Positions 46,801-55,356 are shown, numbered from the stretch's first letter. The stretch is 64,000 nucleotides of DNA from an uncultured Bulleidia sp. (GCA_934754415.1 CAKVIS010000004.1:28279-92278), one strand, 5' to 3'. Notes: generated by a model not told the origin, from the letters alone. Program-made: numbers and translations.

Positions 46801-48719
46801 CAGTTATTCACCTTAAAATTATCTTCCAGAGTAAAAGATATGTTATCTTCGATCCATTTTCTTCTCTTTTCTGCTTTATCCCCCATTAGAGTAGTCACTC
46901 TTCTGTCTGCCACAGAATTATCGTCAATACCTACACGAATCAGTGTTCTGCTTGAGGGATCCATGGTGGTTTCCCAAAGCTGGGTTGCATTCATTTCACC
47001 AAGACCTTTGTATCTCTGGATTTCACACTTACCGTATTTCTTTCTTAATGCGTCAAGTTCTTCATCGGAATAGCAATATTCACTGTTTTTACCTTTAGTT
47101 ACTTTATACAGTGGAGGTAAGGCAATATATACCATTCCCTGTTCAACCAGAGGACGCATATATCTGTAGAAGAATGTCAGCAGTAAAATCTGAATATGAG
47201 AGCCATCATCATCCGCATCGGTCATGATAATGACTTTGTTGTAATTGCTTTCCTGATAATCAAAATCTGCGCCGACACCTGCACCAAGTGTATAAATCAA
47301 TGTATTCAATTCTTCGTTTTTTTCAATTTCAGACATGGAACATTTTTCTGTATTCAACACTTTACCTCTTAACGGTAAAATTGCCTGATAGCGAGAATCT
47401 CTTCCCTGTTTTGCAGAACCTCCGGCGGAATCACCTTCGACTAAAAACAGTTCTTTAATAGTAGAGTCTTTGGTCTGTGCCGGAGCAAGTTTGCCAGATA
47501 ATACCTTTTCCACTTTTCCTGCGCGTTTACCACGTCTTGCTTCATCTCTTGCCTTACGGGCAGCTTCTCGTGCCTGAGATGCTTTCAACATCTTTCTGAC
47601 AAGAGTATCGGACTGTGTTTTATTTTCCTCCAGCCAGTAGGCCAGTTTTTCAGCCACAACCGCATCCACTGCAGGTTTTGCCTGAGGAGTCCCAAGCTTT
47701 CCTTTTACCTGGCCTTCAAACTGTAAGTATTCTTCTGGTACGGATATAGAAAGAATCGTTGTCAAGCCTTCTCGTACATCTGAGCCTTCCAGATTCTTGT
47801 CTTTTTCTTTCAGAAGACCATATTTGCGTGCATAGTCATTTACTGCTTTGGTAAAGGCTGTCTTAAACCCAACTTCGTGTGTTCCTCCGTCTGGTGTTCT
47901 TACCAGGTTAACAAAACTATAGGTATTTTCTTGATAGCCGTCATTATACTGAAAAGCACACTGTACCTGGATATGATTGGATTCTCCTGTGAATTTTACC
48001 GGTTCATTTAAAACCTGTTTATCTTCATGAAGGTACTCCAAAAAAGCAATAAGACCATCTTCATAACAGAAAGTTTCCTTCGCCTCTTTCTTTGGACGTT
48101 TATCCTCCACAATCAGTGAAATACCGGATAATAAGAAAGCTTCTTCTCTTGCTCTTTCACAAACTGCATCGAATTTAAAATCGGTTGTCTGAAAAAGAGT
48201 AGCATCCGGTTTAAACCGTACTGTAGACCCTGTTTTATTTGTCTTTCCTAAATGTTCGAGTTTACCGGTTTTCTTTCCGCCATCCTCAAATCTCATACGT
48301 ACCAGCTCTCCATCATGAGCCACTTCCACTTCCAGCCATTCACTCATGGCATTGACAACAGAAGCACCTACACCATGCAGACCACCAGCGGTTTTATATC
48401 CCCCCTGGCTTGTGAATTTACCTCCTGCATGAAGAACTGTAAAAATAACCTGAAGTGTATTCATTCCGGAAGAATGCATACCTGTAGGCATCCCTCTTCC
48501 CTCATCCTGTACAGTAACAGAACCATCCGCTTCAAGTGTAATACTTATCTTTTTACCATATCCGTTGATAGCCTCATCAACAGCGTTATCTACGATTTCC
48601 CAGATCAGATGGTGAAGACCATGACTGTCGGTAGAACCAATATACATACCAGGTCTTTTTCTGACTGCTTCAAGACCGTCTAATATCTGAATACTATTGT
48701 CATCATATTTCTTTACCAT
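46800..48719 (-). CDS. parE: DNA topoisomerase IV subunit B
   Basis: A 639-residue ATPase subunit. GHKL ATP site (EIVDNAVDEAINGYG, DEGRGMPTG, GGLHGVGASVVNA) and TOPRIM domain (LFLVEGDSAGGSAKQGRD, MTDADDDGSHIQ) are followed by the PLYKV and RYKGLGEMNATQLWETTMDP tail. GGGAGG precedes the ATG. An extended -10 (TGTTATAAT, about 48746-48754) lies upstream. It is divergent from plsY, as in many Bacillota. Confidence 0.95.
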   Translation of the reverse strand: MVKKYDDNSIQILDGLEAVRKRPGMYIGSTDSHGLHHLIWEIVDNAVDEAINGYGKKISITLEADGSVTVQDEGRGMPTGMHSSGMNTLQVIFTVLHAGGKFTSQGGYKTAGGLHGVGASVVNAMSEWLEVEVAHDGELVRMRFEDGGKKTGKLEHLGKTNKTGSTVRFKPDATLFQTTDFKFDAVCERAREEAFLLSGISLIVEDKRPKKEAKETFCYEDGLIAFLEYLHEDKQVLNEPVKFTGESNHIQVQCAFQYNDGYQENTYSFVNLVRTPDGGTHEVGFKTAFTKAVNDYARKYGLLKEKDKNLEGSDVREGLTTILSISVPEEYLQFEGQVKGKLGTPQAKPAVDAVVAEKLAYWLEENKTQSDTLVRKMLKASQAREAARKARDEARRGKRAGKVEKVLSGKLAPAQTKDSTIKELFLVEGDSAGGSAKQGRDSRYQAILPLRGKVLNTEKCSMSEIEKNEELNTLIYTLGAGVGADFDYQESNYNKVIIMTDADDDGSHIQILLLTFFYRYMRPLVEQGMVYIALPPLYKVTKGKNSEYCYSDEELDALRKKYGKCEIQRYKGLGEMNATQLWETTMDPSSRTLIRVGIDDNSVADRRVTTLMGDKAEKRRKWIEDNISFTLEDNFKVNN

Positions 48720-48745
48720 GAAAACCTCCCTGAATCATCTCGCCT

Positions 48746-48754
48746 ATTATAACA
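48746..48754 (-). promoter_or_regulatory. Extended -10 promoter of parE
   Basis: Minus-strand TGTTATAAT about 27 bases before the ATG; the -35 is weak. Confidence 0.45.
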
Positions 48755-48802
48755 CACATGAGTCATAGAATTATGGTAGAATAAGTCACGGAGGTTTTTA
48801 AA

Positions 48803-49408
48803 ATGAAAACAGCTATTGTGATCTTAATCAGTTATTTATTTGGCTCTGTTCCATGGGCATTAGTCATTGGAAAAGTCTTTTATCATAAGGATATTCGTAA
48901 CGAAGGAAGCGGTAATCTTGGCGCAAGTAATGCAGGCAGAGTCCTTGGAAAACCGGCTGCGGTCTCTGTGACTGTCCTGGATGCCATCAAGGCATTTCTG
49001 TCCATGTTTGTAGCAACACTCATCAGTAAAGATGCCATTCTCTATGCAGGTCTTGCCTGTGCCTTCGGGCATTGTTTCCCAGTCTTTGCACAGTTTAAAG
49101 GCGGTAAGGCTGTCGCTACTGCCTATGGTTTCTTCCTTGGAATTACAGTATTTGTCACACATAACTGGCTGATCAATTTCATCCTGCCGGTGATTGCTTT
49201 CTTTGTCATGTTATACATTACAAAGATTGTGTCCATTTCTTCTATCACCGCAGTAGGCATTGAAATGATTGCATCTTTTATTTTTAATCATAACCTGCCA
49301 TTATCTATCTGTTTGCTGATTTTATGGGCATTTATTACTTACCGTCATAAATCCAATCTGATCAAATTGAAAAACGGACAGGAAAATAAGGTTAAGTGGA
49401 TGGGATAA
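48803..49408 (+). CDS. plsY: Glycerol-3-phosphate acyltransferase PlsY
   Basis: A 201-residue membrane enzyme using acyl-phosphate to make lysophosphatidic acid. The conserved motifs are LFGSVPWALVIGK, RNEGSGNLGASNAGRVLG and FAQFKGGKAVATAYG, with about five membrane helices. GGAGG precedes the ATG. It is divergent from parE and one base before the esterase gene. Confidence 0.96.
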   Translation: MKTAIVILISYLFGSVPWALVIGKVFYHKDIRNEGSGNLGASNAGRVLGKPAAVSVTVLDAIKAFLSMFVATLISKDAILYAGLACAFGHCFPVFAQFKGGKAVATAYGFFLGITVFVTHNWLINFILPVIAFFVMLYITKIVSISSITAVGIEMIASFIFNHNLPLSICLLILWAFITYRHKSNLIKLKNGQENKVKWMG

Positions 49409-49409
49409 T

Positions 49410-50207
49410 ATGTCTGAAGTAATACAGTTCGAAGTACCTATTAAACCTTTTACACAATCCCCAAGAAAAATCTGGGCATATTTGCCTGATTCCTATACAG
49501 CAAATACCAAAAAGAAATACCCAGTCCTGTATATGTTTGACGGGCATAATCTGTTCTTTGACGATGTGGCTACCTACGGAAAAAGCTGGGGCATCAAAGA
49601 CTATCTCGATAAAGCAAAACTTGATCTTGTAGTTATCGGTCAGGATTGCAACCATATAGATAATGGAAGAATGCATGAATACTGCCCGGTAAAACCAGTA
49701 AAGGTTAAAGGCTGGGAAGATACAAAAAAACAGGGAGACATCACTGCAAAATGGTTTGTAGATGTCTTGAAACCATACTGTGAAAAGAAATTCTCTGTTT
49801 ACAGTGACAGAAACCATGTAGGTATCGGTGGCAGTTCCATGGGAGGTCTTATGGCAGATTACATGGCCACACAATACTCTGATGTTTTCGGAAAATTCGC
49901 ATGTATTTCCCCTGCTACAGAATTCGGAAAAAATGAATGCTTAAAACTGATTCATCATTGTACATTACATTCCAACACAAGATTGTACAGATCTTTTGGA
50001 TCCAATGAAATCAAAAACAGAAAAACAGAGATGAAGATGATTAATACATTGCTGGAACTGTCCAATGCCTTTACAGCTAAAGGCGGCAATGTATATAACA
50101 GGATTATACTGAATGGAACACATTCAGAAGCAACATGGGAAACCATCGTACCAGAATGTATTGATTTTCTGTTTCCTGAACTGAAAACAAGCAAAAAAAA
50201 TATATAA
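49410..50207 (+). CDS. Putative esterase (esterase D-like alpha/beta hydrolase)
   Basis: A 265-residue cytoplasmic alpha/beta hydrolase. YPVLYMFDGHNLFFDD gives the oxyanion strand, GIGGSSMGGLMADYM holds the nucleophile Ser (G-S-S-M-G, about residue 150), and NGTHSEATWE near residue 237 supplies the His. The fold matches the EstD/FrmB-like family. In contrast to the hydrolase at 4965-5870, the active site is intact. It starts one base after plsY with GGGATAAT upstream, so it is co-transcribed. Substrate unknown. Confidence 0.85.
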   Translation: MSEVIQFEVPIKPFTQSPRKIWAYLPDSYTANTKKKYPVLYMFDGHNLFFDDVATYGKSWGIKDYLDKAKLDLVVIGQDCNHIDNGRMHEYCPVKPVKVKGWEDTKKQGDITAKWFVDVLKPYCEKKFSVYSDRNHVGIGGSSMGGLMADYMATQYSDVFGKFACISPATEFGKNECLKLIHHCTLHSNTRLYRSFGSNEIKNRKTEMKMINTLLELSNAFTAKGGNVYNRIILNGTHSEATWETIVPECIDFLFPELKTSKKNI

Positions 50208-50237
50208 GGTATCTGCACACGCAGATACCTTTTTCTT
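50206..50237 (+). terminator. Terminator of the plsY-esterase transcript
   Basis: An 11-bp AAGGTATCTGC / GCAGATACCTT stem with a 4-base loop, then TTTCTT. Confidence 0.9.
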
Positions 50238-50238
50238 A

Positions 50239-50266
50239 TAAAAAAGAGAACTGAGCAAAACTCAGT
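50239..50266 (-). terminator. Terminator of the thiW-thiM-thiE transcript
   Basis: A 6-bp ACTGAG / CTCAGT stem followed by TCTCTTTTTT on the minus strand. Confidence 0.75.
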
Positions 50267-50268
50267 CC

Positions 50269-50898
50269 TTATTGTAAAACTTCCCTCACTGCCTGTAGTA
50301 ATTCTTTACTTGCCTTAGTGGTATCCTGTGCGTCCATGATAGTAGAAACCACACAGATACCCTGGATAGGGCTGTGATTTAAAACTGACAGATTATCCTT
50401 GTTTAATCCTCCGATAGCCGCAACAGGAATCTTAACAGTATTACAGATATCATTCAGTACTTCTACTTTTGTAATCTTTGTTTTGACATGTGTCTTCGTT
50501 GGATAGATAGCACCGCATCCAAGATAGTCAGCACCATCTTTTTCCGCTTTTACAGCAGCTTCTACAGTTTTGGCAGTAGCTCCGATAATACAGTCATCAC
50601 CCATAATAGAACGCGCAACAGCAATCGGCATATCTTCTGCCCCAAGATGAACTCCGCATCCAACAGCCATGGCAACATCAATTCTGTCGTCAATGATTAA
50701 AGGAATACCATAGGTATCCGTAATCTGTTTTACCTTACACGCAAGCTGATAATACTCCAGCGTAGATCTGTTTTTTTCTCTTAACTGCACCAGAGTGACG
50801 CCACCTTCACATGCCCCTTTCACTTTGGATAGAAAAGTCTCTTCATCCATTCCTTCTGAATTTGTAATAAAGTACAATGTACAATCTATATTTTTCAT
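50269..50898 (-). CDS. thiE: Thiamine-phosphate synthase
   Basis: A 209-residue TIM-barrel enzyme joining HMP-PP and thiazole phosphate. VTLVQLREKNRSTLEY, DDRIDVAMAVGCGVHLGAEDMP, GATAKTVEAAVKAEKDGADYLGCGAIYPTKTH and AIGGLNKDN are all present. It overlaps thiM by 4 bases. It is the last step of the salvage set encoded here. Confidence 0.96.
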   Translation of the reverse strand: MKNIDCTLYFITNSEGMDEETFLSKVKGACEGGVTLVQLREKNRSTLEYYQLACKVKQITDTYGIPLIIDDRIDVAMAVGCGVHLGAEDMPIAVARSIMGDDCIIGATAKTVEAAVKAEKDGADYLGCGAIYPTKTHVKTKITKVEVLNDICNTVKIPVAAIGGLNKDNLSVLNHSPIQGICVVSTIMDAQDTTKASKELLQAVREVLQ

Positions 50899-51680
50899 CT
50901 TACTACCTCTGTTTTAAAGAAAGCTTCATCTTCTTCAGTTAACTGATAGATTTCATCCATAAAATGCATGTGGAATGTACCAGGGCCCTGTGCCTTAGTT
51001 TTTTCTGCAGCCACTTCATAATAACAGGTGGCTTTCAGACACGCTTCATATGGTTCAAAGGAAGCCAGGAAAGTCGCAATAGCCACATTCAGCATACAAC
51101 CAGTACCTGTGACAACCCCCATCATTTCACATCCATTACGGATAATCACAGCTTGCTCACCATCTGTAATAATATCCATCTTCCCAGAGCATACCACAAT
51201 ACATCCAGTATGCAAAGCAAGCTCTTTAAGCCAGGTCACACTTTGATAAACATCTTCCTGATCATCACTTGCCGCATCGACTCCATGAGCATGAGAGGTT
51301 AAGCCATAAAAAGCCTTACATTCACTGATATTTCCCTTAATCACTGTTGGTCTGTACTTTTCGACTATTTCTCTTGCAAATTGCAATCTGATAGCACTGC
51401 AGGCTACACCTACCATATCCAGAATGCATGGAATACCATGTTCTTTTGCACTTTTTGCTGAAAGACGCATACTTTGAGCACGAACATCCTCAAAATTTCC
51501 AAGATTCAATGCCAGAGCCTGCGCATTTTTTGTAATATCTTCTACTTCCTGTGGATGTGCAGCCATAATCGGTTTTGCACCAAAAGCCAGTACAAGATTG
51601 GCACAGTCATTAATGGATATAGGATTTGTAATACAGTGAATCAGAGCATTCTTATCGCTTATTTGTTTCAACAAAATCAA
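50895..51680 (-). CDS. thiM: Hydroxyethylthiazole kinase
   Basis: A 261-residue ribokinase-fold enzyme phosphorylating thiazole. The N-terminal LIHCITNPISINDCANLVLAFGAKPIMA, VVKGNISE-type TVIKGNISE and the catalytic GTGCML (MGVVTGTGCMLNVAIA) are present. It overlaps thiW by 29 bases, so they are one operon. Confidence 0.96.
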   Translation of the reverse strand: MILLKQISDKNALIHCITNPISINDCANLVLAFGAKPIMAAHPQEVEDITKNAQALALNLGNFEDVRAQSMRLSAKSAKEHGIPCILDMVGVACSAIRLQFAREIVEKYRPTVIKGNISECKAFYGLTSHAHGVDAASDDQEDVYQSVTWLKELALHTGCIVVCSGKMDIITDGEQAVIIRNGCEMMGVVTGTGCMLNVAIATFLASFEPYEACLKATCYYEVAAEKTKAQGPGTFHMHFMDEIYQLTEEDEAFFKTEVVR

Positions 51681-52191
51681 CCACTCCCAACTTTCTTTGT
51701 ATCATCTGCAGAGCACCACTTCTGGACATGGACATCAAGACCACAAAGGCAATACTTCCACCGATAATTGTTCCCATCAAAAAACTTGGCACATAGAACA
51801 TCCATGTTAATCCTGTTCTGCCCCATAAATAGGTCATGACAGGATAAGAGATAATGGAACCGATAATACCAGTACCAATAATTTCTCCAAGTACAGCAGC
51901 CCAGATTTTCCCTTTGCTGACTTTATATAAAATACCAGATAAAGCCGCACCAAATACAGCACCAGTCAGAGCAAGTGGTGGTATACCCATAGTGATCATT
52001 CTGATAAGTCCTATAGCAAGTGCACATAGAAAAGCATACCACGGTCCCATAAATACAGCCATGGTAATGTTAATCAGATGTGCCATCGGACACATACCCT
52101 CTACTCGAAGAATAGGTGAAATAACTACCCCTACAGCCACCATCATTGCAAAGAATACCAGGCATAATAGTTGATTGTGTTTATTTGTCAT
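51652..52191 (-). CDS. thiW: ThiW, thiazole ECF transporter S component
   Basis: A 179-residue integral membrane protein with five to six helices. VEGMCPMAHLINITMAVFMGPWYAF, GMPPLALTG-like GIPPLALTGAVFGA and LGEIIGTGIIGSIISYPVM fit ThiW, the substrate-binding subunit that takes up the thiazole moiety with a shared ECF module. I start at ATG 52191, after GGAGGGAAAT. The neighbours thiM and thiE and a TPP riboswitch support the role. Confidence 0.92.
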   Translation of the reverse strand: MTNKHNQLLCLVFFAMMVAVGVVISPILRVEGMCPMAHLINITMAVFMGPWYAFLCALAIGLIRMITMGIPPLALTGAVFGAALSGILYKVSKGKIWAAVLGEIIGTGIIGSIISYPVMTYLWGRTGLTWMFYVPSFLMGTIIGGSIAFVVLMSMSRSGALQMIQRKLGVVDFVETNKR

Positions 52192-52199
52192 ATTTCCCT

Positions 52200-52350
52200 C
52201 CTGTATGCAGATGGTCAAGAAAACACGCAAAAAACCATCTGACTTATGGTTTCGGTATCTGACAAACAGTCATCTCTCAACCTGTTAATTCAGGCTCCCT
52301 CGCAAGTTTTCTCTACTCCAGGCGCTCCCCTACAGCAAGGTAATAAACTA
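52200..52350 (-). ncRNA. Second structured leader element upstream of thiW (unassigned, partly TPP-like)
   Basis: After the first TPP terminator the minus-strand RNA has GTAGGGGAGC, then GGGAGCCTG...CAGGTTGAGAG, an ATGAC/GTCAGAT hairpin and ACCG. This repeats the order GGGGAGC...GCTGAGAG-hairpin-ACCC of the TPP aptamer's first half. The usual second half is not adjacent; a 7-bp terminator AAACCAT/ATGGTTT (52232-52252) with a T-tract follows. CAGATGGT within it can also pair with ACCATCTG just before the thiW ribosome binding site. Function unknown. Confidence 0.5.
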
Positions 52351-52378
52351 AAAAGACCTGTCACATAGAAGACAGGTC
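52351..52378 (-). terminator. Terminator of the TPP riboswitch
   Basis: An 8-bp GACCTGTC / GACAGGTC stem with an 8-base loop, followed by TTTTTAG on the minus strand. Confidence 0.8.
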
Positions 52379-52390
52379 AAAACATGTACG

Positions 52391-52470
52391 ATATCTCCTA
52401 CGCCGGCATTACCCGTCAAGTGAAATGGGTCTAGGTCGAACCTACTCTCAGCAATCTGCTCCCCAGATTT
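52391..52470 (-). ncRNA. TPP riboswitch
   Basis: The minus-strand aptamer shows GGGGAGC, GCTGAGAG, a small hairpin, GACCC, CTTGACGGGTAATGCCGGCGTAGGAGA, all in the order of the thi-box/TPP family. It stands upstream of thiW-thiM-thiE and is followed by a terminator, so TPP should shut down thiazole uptake and salvage. Confidence 0.93.
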
Positions 52471-52486
52471 TATTTATTACGCATCT

Positions 52487-52515
52487 AGTTTAGTACAAAT
52501 GCCACTTCAGTTCAA
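52487..52515 (-). promoter_or_regulatory. Promoter of the thiW operon
   Basis: Minus-strand -35 TTGAAC (52510-52515) and -10 TAAACT (52487-52492), spacer 17 bp. Confidence 0.6.
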
Positions 52516-52572
52516 TATTTCGACAAAAGTTTTATAAAAGTCGTATGCAACTATACAAAACTCTTTATCTTT

Positions 52573-53877
52573 TTAATTCTTTGCCACTTTTCCCAGGATC
52601 ACACTCAATACAAGCATGACACAGGCAACCGGCACCCATCCAAATCCACCTGCATATAAAGGAAGCTTTTCAATCACAAGCGTGATAAGACCAAGTCTTA
52701 CGCCTATCTGTTCCAGAGCATACACTACACTTACAACAGCAGTACCTGCTATGGTCACAGGATACACATAAGCATTATTCTTCCATAAACTATCTGTTAA
52801 TCCCAGAAGAATCAGCACAATAGAGACTGGATAAATAGCATTTAATACAGGAATAGAAATACTTAAAATCATATTTAATCCCAGGTTACATACAAGGAAG
52901 GAAAATACTGTAATCAGAATGACCCAGTACGTATAACTGATTCTTTTAAAAAGAATTGTAAAGAACTGAGAAATGGAATTAATCAAACCTACACAGGTAG
53001 TCAGACATGCCAGTGTAAAAATAGCAGCCAGTAATACTGCTCCAGCTTCTCCAAAAATCTGCTGTACAATACAACGTAATGTCCAGGCACCATTTTCCTG
53101 AATAGCATATACACCGGAAGAACACATGCCCATATATGACAACATGATATACACCAACGCTAAAATACTTCCTGCCACAAGTCCTGCAAGTACTGTGTGA
53201 TGAATTCTGTCCTGTTTTTCTTTCATTCCAAAGGACACAAGGGTTGTAGAAATAACCAGTCCAAAATTCAATGCCGCAATGGTATCCATAGTGTTATACC
53301 CTTCCGTAAAACCTTTCAGAAACGGTGCACTTTGATAGGCCTCTACAGCCTGTGCTACATCCACTTTTCCTTTAAACAGAAAAGATACAAACAATACAAC
53401 AATCAATGTCAGTAAACTAGGCGTTAATACCTTTCCAATTCTCTGAACAAGTTTACCTGGATTTAAACACAACCATAAAGCAACAGCAAAGAATACTGCT
53501 GAATAGATAACCATGAAAAGTGTTCTGTTCATGCTGGATGGTAAATATGGAGCAACTGCCATTTCAAATGGCACAGAAGCAGCACGAGGAATACCAAGAC
53601 CAGGGCCAATAGACAAATAAATAAGCAATGTAAATACTAAAGCAAATGTCTTTCCAACCTTACCACTCAGTTTGTCTAATCCATCAAATTTAGCAACTAC
53701 AACTACTCCCAGAATTGGAAGAATAACTGCTGTAATCAAAAACCCTGCCATAGCAGGCACAGTATGTGCCGCAGCATTTTGTCCTAAGAACGGTGGGAAA
53801 ATCAGATTTCCCGCACCAAAGAACAACGAGAATAGCATAAAGCTGATAACTACCATATTTTTCCTACTTAATTTCAT
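52573..53877 (-). CDS. brnQ: Branched-chain amino acid permease BrnQ (LIVCS family)
   Basis: A 434-residue protein with about twelve membrane helices. The N-terminal FFGAGNLIFPPFLGQNA motif is diagnostic for the Na+-coupled LIVCS branched-chain carriers; RAASVPFEM and the TTLVSFGMKEKQDR loop also fit. GGGAGG precedes the ATG. It is read alone, behind a T-box leader whose specifier reads Ile, so it should be induced by isoleucine starvation. Confidence 0.96.
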   Translation of the reverse strand: MKLSRKNMVVISFMLFSLFFGAGNLIFPPFLGQNAAAHTVPAMAGFLITAVILPILGVVVVAKFDGLDKLSGKVGKTFALVFTLLIYLSIGPGLGIPRAASVPFEMAVAPYLPSSMNRTLFMVIYSAVFFAVALWLCLNPGKLVQRIGKVLTPSLLTLIVVLFVSFLFKGKVDVAQAVEAYQSAPFLKGFTEGYNTMDTIAALNFGLVISTTLVSFGMKEKQDRIHHTVLAGLVAGSILALVYIMLSYMGMCSSGVYAIQENGAWTLRCIVQQIFGEAGAVLLAAIFTLACLTTCVGLINSISQFFTILFKRISYTYWVILITVFSFLVCNLGLNMILSISIPVLNAIYPVSIVLILLGLTDSLWKNNAYVYPVTIAGTAVVSVVYALEQIGVRLGLITLVIEKLPLYAGGFGWVPVACVMLVLSVILGKVAKN

Positions 53878-53898
53878 TTTTCTTTCCTCCCTTTAAAA

Positions 53899-54154
53899 GA
53901 AAAAAACTCCTCTCATAAAACATGAGACGAGTTATGTTTACCCGCGGTACCACTCAAATTGCATATTACTGCCACTTACCAGACTCCAACAAGCCCGAAA
54001 CATGTAACGCTGTTTAAACGTGCAAGCTTACTATATCTTCAGCCACCAGCTCAGAAGTGATTTACTGTTTCTGCTGTCACTGTCTGTTTTCACCAAACAC
54101 AGACTCTCTGTAAGTACCTTTACAGAAAAGCGCTCTTCATCATAGCCTTTCACT
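53899..54154 (-). promoter_or_regulatory. T-box leader of brnQ (specifier ATC, Ile)
   Basis: Minus-strand leader with the T-box TGGTACCGCGG (about 53943-53953) and an 11-bp terminator (53906-53932) followed by seven T. In Stem I, TTTCTG pairs with CAGAAA, after which CAGTAA-ATC-A reads Ile at 54059-54061, flanked by a GAAG/CTTC helix. The specifier was set by hand folding. Confidence 0.88.
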
Positions 54155-54160
54155 ACAACC

Positions 54161-54189
54161 ACTATAAGAAATGTCAGAGGCAGTGTCAA
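54161..54189 (-). promoter_or_regulatory. Promoter of the brnQ T-box transcript
   Basis: Minus-strand -35 TTGACA (54184-54189) and -10 TATAGT (54161-54166), spacer 17 bp. Confidence 0.85.
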
Positions 54190-54294
54190 TGATAAAGTAT
54201 CCGGAATACTCTTTCTTTGAAACAGGTTTATGAAAATATGAAAAAATATGAAATATGTATAATTAAACGAATCATGAAGATCCAATTATATTAT

Positions 54295-54477
54295 TTACAG
54301 CTTCTGATGTATTTCTGGCTCTTGAAAACATTCTTTTTGAATAGTAATCAGACCATCACAATCAACAGGTTCTCCCCAATTTTTATCATAATAACAGCTG
54401 AAACAACCATACATATACATCACTGTCTGATCATCTTGTAATACTATATACGCTTTTGCACCTTCACCTAAACTCAT
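54295..54477 (-). CDS. Hypothetical 60-residue protein
   Basis: A small acidic protein starting MSLGEGAKAYIVLQDD, with Tyr- and Cys-rich YMYGCFSCYYDKNWG in the middle. It is read from ATG 54477, which has GAGGTGG upstream; the frame is open further upstream without a better start. No signal peptide or membrane helix and no family recognised. It stands alone between the brnQ promoter and a divergent small gene. Confidence 0.6.
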   Translation of the reverse strand: MSLGEGAKAYIVLQDDQTVMYMYGCFSCYYDKNWGEPVDCDGLITIQKECFQEPEIHQKL

Positions 54478-54545
54478 ATCCACCTCTTTACAATATGAGT
54501 ATAAACACCATACAGTCACAAAAATGGCTCTGCTATACATTTTCT

Positions 54546-54574
54546 TTGTTTTCTTTATTCATGTCTGTCATAAT
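54546..54574 (+). promoter_or_regulatory. Promoter abutting the 54581 gene (candidate leaderless mRNA)
   Basis: Plus-strand -35 TTGTTT (54546-54551) and -10 CATAAT (54569-54574), spacer 17 bp. The -10 ends six bases before the ATG. Confidence 0.55.
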
Positions 54575-54580
54575 AAAGAC

Positions 54581-54895
54581 ATGAACAAAGAAGAACTAAA
54601 CTATTTACATGACATGATCAACCAGAGACTGGATCAGGATGGTCAAAAATATGAAATGGCCTGTGCTTATGCAGAACAGGCTGCTGTAGAACTTAATGAT
54701 ATTATCGGTTTAAGAAATTTAATGCTGGATGTTGGTAAAGATATGGATGAAATACTGAACACCTATTCTGATGAAGAAATCGAGAACAATGAAGAAATAC
54801 TGGATGAATTAGACAGATTAGATAATCTTTCTGATGGACTACTTGCTTTAATTGTAGAAAACAAAATGGAACCAAAAGATTTTAAAGGATCATAA
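54581..54895 (+). CDS. Hypothetical acidic helical protein
   Basis: A 104-residue acidic protein (many Glu and Asp, e.g. YSDEEIENNEEILDELDRL), predicted helical, cytoplasmic, with no recognised domain. I start at ATG 54581 because a promoter -10 ends six bases upstream, and the 19 codons before it would be promoter sequence. No Shine-Dalgarno. It is divergent from the small gene at 54295-54477. Confidence 0.6.
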   Translation: MNKEELNYLHDMINQRLDQDGQKYEMACAYAEQAAVELNDIIGLRNLMLDVGKDMDEILNTYSDEEIENNEEILDELDRLDNLSDGLLALIVENKMEPKDFKGS

Positions 54896-54926
54896 AATGG
54901 ATAAGACATGCGTCTTATCCATTTTT
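54895..54926. terminator. Bidirectional terminator between converging genes
   Basis: A 14-bp AAAATGGATAAGAC / GTCTTATCCATTTT stem with an ATGC loop and T-tracts both ways. Confidence 0.9.
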
Positions 54927-54934
54927 AATATCCG

Positions 54935-55327
54935 CTATTTAACAGGTAAGCTTAAATTGCATTGTTCATGCTGTGGTTCTTTACAGACATATGCTATAGA
55001 GTAACCTGTATCTTTATCAAAGTGTATCATATAGTTCCCTGTTTTCAACTCCACTTTTTGACCATCTAAAAATGTAATTGTTTTCCAATCAAAATCCGGC
55101 AAAGCATCTCCTGCATCAGCTGGTACCTTAGGATTCTTTTCTTCAGTAGTCATGTAGTCTGCCTGTATTTCACCAAAATAGGCTCTTACATTAGCCCAGT
55201 CTGTAGCTACTCTGGATTTGTGTAACTGTGTGGTAAAGATGGGAATAGAGATAACTACTAATACTGCAATAATAGCCACAACAATTAATACTTCAGCAAG
55301 TGTAAATCCTTTTGTATTTTTCTTCAT
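54935..55327 (-). CDS. Type IV prepilin-like protein
   Basis: A 130-residue protein starting MKKNTKGFTLAEVLIVVAIIA: a short basic leader, the prepilin peptidase site G-F-T-L-x-E and a long hydrophobic helix. The globular part ends with two Cys (VCKEPQHEQC), which may form the D-loop disulfide. The start is ATG 55327: upstream sequence is a terminator, and TGGTATACT (an extended -10) ends six bases before the ATG, so the mRNA may be leaderless. No peptidase, ATPase or other pilin gene is nearby, so it is an orphan pilin or pseudopilin. Confidence 0.85.
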   Translation of the reverse strand: MKKNTKGFTLAEVLIVVAIIAVLVVISIPIFTTQLHKSRVATDWANVRAYFGEIQADYMTTEEKNPKVPADAGDALPDFDWKTITFLDGQKVELKTGNYMIHFDKDTGYSIAYVCKEPQHEQCNLSLPVK

Positions 55328-55333
55328 GAGTAA

Positions 55334-55342
55334 AGTATACCA
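55334..55342 (-). promoter_or_regulatory. Extended -10 of the prepilin gene
   Basis: Minus-strand TGGTATACT (hexamer 55334-55339) six bases before the ATG; the -35 is poor. Confidence 0.5.
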
Positions 55343-55356
55343 GATACTTTTGACAG

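Noticed and set aside
48860..49162. Cys-rich minus-strand frame opposite plsY
   Set aside because: It is antisense to a clear PlsY and without a ribosome binding site.
49392..49874. Minus-strand frame of 160 codons opposite the esterase
   Set aside because: The esterase has intact catalytic motifs and a ribosome binding site; the antisense frame has neither.
54031..54285. Minus-strand frame of 84 codons upstream of brnQ
   Set aside because: It lies over the brnQ promoter and T-box Stem I, with no ribosome binding site.
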